Positions 5,051 to 8,516 of a stretch of 8,516 nucleotides of DNA are shown here, piece by piece (position 1 is the first letter of the stretch; the number at the start of each line of letters is the position of its first letter). The stretch covers positions 24,237 through 32,752 of the forward strand of contig DHJT01000047.1 in assembly GCA_002404465.1 (NCBI GenBank). Direction: 5' to 3'. The notes beneath the pieces are model-generated. The model searched no databases and was not told where the DNA came from. It saw only the letters and a list, made by a program, of their open reading frames with translations. The translations under genes were made by a program, and so were the position numbers. The stretch is from Sutterella sp. UBA4713. Lineage in GTDB: Bacteria; Pseudomonadota; Gammaproteobacteria; Burkholderiales; Burkholderiaceae_F.

Positions 5051-7177
5051 TCACGCTCGCCGCGCACTCAGGATACCTTTTAAATCTCGGACTGCCTTCA
5101 GGGCATTTTTCAGGTGCTCGGCCGAACGAATTTCAACGGAGAACCGCATGTGTACATCGCCCTTGCTCATCATGGAATTTATTCCGGTCACTCGCAAATT
5201 TTCTTTGACAAGTACTTCGGAAATATCCTTAATCAATCCGATACGATCACGGGCAACGATATAAACATCCACCGGATAAACAGCATCTTCCGATGTTCCC
5301 CAGCTCACGTCAATCATGCGGCTTCGCGCCACGTTTTCCAAGTTGCGCACGTTCGGGCAATCAATGCGATGCACGGTCACCCCTTTACCGCGTGTAACGA
5401 ATCCGACGATTTCGTCAGGAGGAGCCGGGTGACAGCATCGCGCCAATTGCGTCATCATTGAGTCCATTCCGACAACCAAAACGTTGCTCTTGGACTTTCC
5501 TTTCGATGCACTGCGCGGAACAAATTCCGGTTCGGGTTCTTCCGGTTCCGGCGAAAGAATCTGCTCAACGGCCCGCATGCTAAGCTCGTCTTTTGCAATC
5601 GCAACGTAAAGGGCATCCGGGCTGTCAAAGCCGAGTCGCGCAGCAAGAACTTCAAGTTTTGTTGCCGTTTTACCCAGGCGAGCCAATTCCTTATCGAGTC
5701 TGTCGCGTCCCAGAGCAATCTGCTCGGCTTGCTGTTGCGCATTGAACCACTGTCGCACCTTGGTCCGTGCCCGAGGCGTTGCCACAAACCCGCTTTCCGG
5801 ATTAGCCCAATCGCGCGACGGCCCACCTTTTTTGGCGGCAATGATTTCGACTGTTTGGCCTGTTTTCAGTTTCGTATTTAACGGAACCATCACGCCGTCA
5901 ACTCGCGCTCCGCGACAGTGATGTCCGAGCTGTGTGTGAACGTGATAGGCAAAGTCAATCGGCGTCGATCCTTTTTGCAATTCCAAAACACGGCCTTGAG
6001 GCGTCAAGACGTAAATATCTTCATCGGCAACACCGACCGCTTCCGGTCTTTCTTCAACATCCGAATGCCAAGCAATAAGCTGCCTGAGCCAAGCTACCCG
6101 TTGTTCTTCGGCTTGACCGCCCTTTGTTTTTTCCGAATTACCGTTTTCCTTATAACGCCAGTGTGCCGCCACACCCATTTCTGCAAATTCGTGCATCTTG
6201 TGCGTACGAATCTGCACCTCTAAAGGGCGCCCGTCTTGGCGAACTACCACGGTATGAAGCGACTGATATCCATTCGGTTTCGGATGGGCAATGTAGTCGT
6301 CATATTCCTTGCTGAGTATGCGACTGTTTTCTTGCACAAGACTTAAGACTTCGTAACACTGCTCAACCGTATCGACAATGATGCGAATCGCATCAATATC
6401 AAAAAGCTCTTCGAACTTTAAGTGCTTACGCTGCATCTTCCGATAAATCGAATAAATGTGCTTGGGCCGTCCGCTCACATCCGCCTTAATGCCGTGTTCT
6501 GTCAAAAATTTCTTAAATAAGGCAATGGCCTCATGAATCCACTTGACACGCTGTTCATGTGTTTGAGCCAAGTGATCGGCAATCTCGGCGTATTCCTTCG
6601 GGTGCGTGTACCGAAACGATAAATCCTCCAATTCCCACTTCAGTTGCCAAAGCCCTAATCGATTGGCCAGGGGGGCATAGATAGCAAGCGTCTCTTCGGC
6701 ATACCCGACTGCCGCACTCGAAGGCTCTTTTTCATTGGAAAAAAATCGTAGCGTTTGGACGCGACTTGCCAAACGCAGTACGACAACCCTCAAATCTCGG
6801 CACATCGCCAGAAGCATTTTACGGAGCGCTTCTGGCTGATAAACGGCCTTGGCGTTTTTATTTTCATTTCGGGCTCGCTCGCTTGTGACAACAAGCCGAC
6901 GCATATCTTGGACAAGACGCAAAACTGCTGGACCGAATTTTTTTTCAATCCACTCATCAGCGTTTTCTACATAAAGATGAACGCTAAATAAGTATGCAGC
7001 TGTCAGTAAATCACCGTCCTCATTCAATCCCTTAAGGATGGAAGCCATTCCGTCCGAATGCGCCAAACGCGGCTCCCCGGAATTGAGAACCTGTCCGGCA
7101 TACAACGGTTCGACAAGACTGCGAGCCACTTGCCAATCTTTGACGGTGGGAGCCGCAAACTCTTTGGATTCGGTCAT
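5051..7177 (-). CDS. relA: Ribosome-associated (p)ppGpp synthetase RelA
   Basis: RelA makes pppGpp or ppGpp from ATP and GTP or GDP when uncharged tRNA enters the ribosomal A site. The 708-residue protein has the complete long RSH layout. The N-terminal HD-type domain (about 1-165) has lost its catalytic His-Asp: the position reads AAYLFSVH (60-67), Phe-Ser instead of His-Asp, so hydrolysis should be absent. The synthetase domain (about 195-345) contains GRPKHIYSIYRKM, EYDDYIAHPKPNGYQSLHT and VQIRTHKMHEFAEMGVAAHW. EYDD at 291-294 is the acidic ExDD signature of monofunctional RelA, unlike the basic RxKD of bifunctional SpoT/Rel. TGS is about 386-448. The zinc-finger-like domain keeps Cys581, Cys582, His603 and Cys607, and ACT spans about 634-708. 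E. coli RelA has 744 residues. The ATG at 7177 lacks a strong Shine-Dalgarno. The MFS gene follows after 9 nt. Confidence 0.96.
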   Translation of the reverse strand: MTESKEFAAPTVKDWQVARSLVEPLYAGQVLNSGEPRLAHSDGMASILKGLNEDGDLLTAAYLFSVHLYVENADEWIEKKFGPAVLRLVQDMRRLVVTSERARNENKNAKAVYQPEALRKMLLAMCRDLRVVVLRLASRVQTLRFFSNEKEPSSAAVGYAEETLAIYAPLANRLGLWQLKWELEDLSFRYTHPKEYAEIADHLAQTHEQRVKWIHEAIALFKKFLTEHGIKADVSGRPKHIYSIYRKMQRKHLKFEELFDIDAIRIIVDTVEQCYEVLSLVQENSRILSKEYDDYIAHPKPNGYQSLHTVVVRQDGRPLEVQIRTHKMHEFAEMGVAAHWRYKENGNSEKTKGGQAEEQRVAWLRQLIAWHSDVEERPEAVGVADEDIYVLTPQGRVLELQKGSTPIDFAYHVHTQLGHHCRGARVDGVMVPLNTKLKTGQTVEIIAAKKGGPSRDWANPESGFVATPRARTKVRQWFNAQQQAEQIALGRDRLDKELARLGKTATKLEVLAARLGFDSPDALYVAIAKDELSMRAVEQILSPEPEEPEPEFVPRSASKGKSKSNVLVVGMDSMMTQLARCCHPAPPDEIVGFVTRGKGVTVHRIDCPNVRNLENVARSRMIDVSWGTSEDAVYPVDVYIVARDRIGLIKDISEVLVKENLRVTGINSMMSKGDVHMRFSVEIRSAEHLKNALKAVRDLKGILSARRA

Positions 7178-7391
7178 GTTTTTGCTACGTCTTTGTTTTT
7201 ATGCAAACCATCGAAGTGTTCATTTTAACGAACATGCTTTGTCGCCCTGCCAGTTTCTCGACAACCGTTTGTAAGCAATTGCGTCTTTCCCAACGATCCT
7301 AAAGACCGGAGTTCGTACATATTTGCGAACACATCCCCTTACGATAGGCCGTAATTGACTAAGCGGGAAAAGTTGTGCTCGCAATTAAACG
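7178..7391. other. relA upstream intergenic region
   Basis: No ORF, tRNA or convincing sigma70 promoter is visible here, although relA transcription should begin in it because a strong terminator lies just upstream. Two related dyads share GTTC...GAAC arms. One at 7311-7330 has arms GTTCG/CGAAC and a 10-nt centre. The other, at 7218-7233, has arms GTTC/GAAC and an 8-nt centre overlapping a TAAAAT (7227-7222) that could be a poor -10 box. These are possible operator sites, but there is no independent support. Confidence 0.3.
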
Positions 7392-7425
7392 AAAAAAGCC
7401 TCGTGTCCAAAAACAAACACGAGGC
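7392..7425 (-). terminator. Strong Rho-independent terminator after the DASS transporter
   Basis: On the minus strand GCCTCGTGT (7425-7417) and ACACGAGGC (7406-7398) form a perfect 9-bp stem with a 10-nt loop, followed by six Ts (7397-7392). It begins 23 nt past the transporter stop codon and separates that gene from relA. Confidence 0.93.
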
Positions 7426-7448
7426 CGAATAAAGAAAATACTCCGAAT

Positions 7449-8516
7449 CTACATGCCGATTAATAGCACCATTACCACAATGACACCGATTGCGACGATA
7501 TTGATGATGATACCGGCGCGGAGCATATCGACGATGCGAAGCTTGCCGGTACCGAACACAATCGCGTTAGGCGGCGTTGAAATCGGCAAAATAAACGCTG
7601 CGGAAGCTGCTAGTGCCGTCGCAAAGAGCACAGGCTGAGCCGGAAGATTAAGAGCCGAGCACACGGCAGCCAGAAGCGGCATCATCATCGCAGCTAAGGC
7701 CGTATTGGACGTCACGCCCGTTGCAAAGGTCACGAGTGTTACGACACCCAAAAGCAGTGCCCAGAAAGGAGCCCCTGAAAGCACCGTCACTTGCGAGCCG
7801 ATCAGAGCCGCAACACCGGTACTTTGAATAGCCGCTGCAAGCGAAAGTCCGCCGCCGAACAATAAGAGGACGTCCCAACTGATTTCACGATTGGCCGTCT
7901 CCCAGTCCATCGCCGTCTCGCCCTTGTCGTCAACGGGGATCAAGAACGAAACCACGCCCATCATCATCGCAATAACGGCATCGTTTAAGAATCGGAACGG
8001 ACGCACTCCGTCCACCTCAATTCCGCGAATCGCAGAACCTGAGAACCACAAAATCGCCGCGATCAAAAAGCAAAGACCGATTGCAACCTCGCCTCGGCTC
8101 ATCTTGCCCATGCCCGCCAGTTCCTTCTTGACCCATTCGCGTCCGCCCGGGACCTCTCCTCCCATATCACGGAACATGATATTGGCCAGTACAAAATACG
8201 CCACAAGGAACATCACAACGGCAACAGGAACGCCGACCTTCATCCAATCAACAATGGAAACGGTCGTACCGTACGTTTGCTCCATAAAGCGCATGTAAAT
8301 GCCGTTCGGGGGAGAACCGATTAATGTGGCCATTCCGCCGATGGAAGCCGAATACGCTAACGCAAGCAACAAACAAAGCGTAAAACGATGTTCGCGTGCA
8401 GCCGCGTCTTTGTCATTGGGGTCGTTCGTCGAATGCACGAGGTTAATCAGGGCAATGGCCACCGGAACCATCATCGCCGCGCACGCCGTGTTGCTCATAA
8501 AGGCCGAAAGCGTACC
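7449..8516 (-). CDS. DASS/SLC13-family anion (dicarboxylate) transporter, 5' end beyond the window
   Basis: The frame is open to the window edge, so 355 C-terminal residues are visible; the ATG at 8498 is internal, preceded in frame by GTLSAF. Both signature repeats of the divalent-anion:sodium symporter family are present: SAFMSNTACAAMM near visible residues 4-16 and GVTSNTALAAMMMP near 267-280. In family structures the Ser-Asn-Thr tips form the sodium and substrate sites. The matching loops GSPPNG (about 67-72) and ISTPPNAIVFG (about 312-322) are also present. About eight or nine hydrophobic segments remain, with a charged cytoplasmic stretch at about 116-140. Relatives import succinate, malate, fumarate or citrate with sodium, or exchange dicarboxylates. 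The exact substrate cannot be assigned. Family length is about 460-520 residues, so roughly the first quarter to third is missing. It has its own terminator. Confidence 0.92.
   Translation of the reverse strand, partial: GTLSAFMSNTACAAMMVPVAIALINLVHSTNDPNDKDAAAREHRFTLCLLLALAYSASIGGMATLIGSPPNGIYMRFMEQTYGTTVSIVDWMKVGVPVAVVMFLVAYFVLANIMFRDMGGEVPGGREWVKKELAGMGKMSRGEVAIGLCFLIAAILWFSGSAIRGIEVDGVRPFRFLNDAVIAMMMGVVSFLIPVDDKGETAMDWETANREISWDVLLLFGGGLSLAAAIQSTGVAALIGSQVTVLSGAPFWALLLGVVTLVTFATGVTSNTALAAMMMPLLAAVCSALNLPAQPVLFATALAASAAFILPISTPPNAIVFGTGKLRIVDMLRAGIIINIVAIGVIVVMVLLIGM

Noticed and set aside
4674..5054. Minus-strand frame starting with GTG that overlaps the relA stop (GTGA)
   Set aside because: The overlap looks like translational coupling, but this frame gives a cysteine-rich, non-family product. 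The other frame over the same DNA is a clear MFS transporter with family motifs.
7258..7263. TTGTCG...CGACAA inverted repeat upstream of relA
   Set aside because: It has six-base arms with a 14-nt loop, no T tract and no matching inner pairs; I see no reason to prefer it over chance.
7375..8298. Plus-strand ORFs opposite the DASS transporter (7375-7638 and 7891-8298)
   Set aside because: They are antisense to clear DASS signature motifs and have low-complexity Thr/Ile/Ser-rich translations typical of shadows of hydrophobic membrane-protein genes.

Overview
The window looks like chromosomal DNA from a betaproteobacterium of the order Burkholderiales. The moderate base composition and protein sequences suggest the Sutterellaceae, but that family call is an inference from one window. 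The best evidence is the gene order relA, tRNA-Val(GAC), thrS, infC, which I recall as typical of Burkholderiales, plus the close match of each protein to proteobacterial families. Every gene I can support lies on the minus strand, so transcription runs from high to low coordinates. No phage, IS element, CRISPR array or rRNA is visible.

In transcription order: (1) the 3' part of a DASS/SLC13 sodium-coupled carboxylate transporter, cut by the window edge and closed by a strong terminator (7392-7425). (2) relA, a monofunctional (p)ppGpp synthetase with a degenerate hydrolase site, followed 9 nt later by a YbjJ-like MFS transporter. The pair ends in a terminator at 3838-3867. (3) A sigma70-type promoter (TTGCAA, 17 nt, TATATT) placed just upstream of tRNA-Val(GAC). 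(4) Between the tRNA and thrS, an apparently unannotated 16-codon leader peptide, MNHSCQFQRTTTTRFR, with four consecutive threonine codons and a good ribosome binding site. It is followed by mutually exclusive hairpins and a GCAA-loop terminator with eight Ts, ending about 33 nt before the thrS start. (5) thrS and infC, with infC starting at a rare ATA codon. (6) A terminator at 961-990, where rpmI-rplT would normally follow. (7) An EamA/DMT-family membrane transporter.

The main result is the thrS leader. It has every part of a classical ribosome-mediated attenuator, in which threonyl-tRNA supply would set expression of threonyl-tRNA synthetase and probably of IF3. The leader begins only about 10 nt after the encoded CCA of tRNA-Val, so tRNA and mRNA probably share one primary transcript. 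Together with relA, which senses uncharged tRNA on the ribosome, and infC, which probably senses IF3 level through its start codon, the block combines three separate translation-feedback circuits. The structures were drawn by eye; no folding or database search was run.
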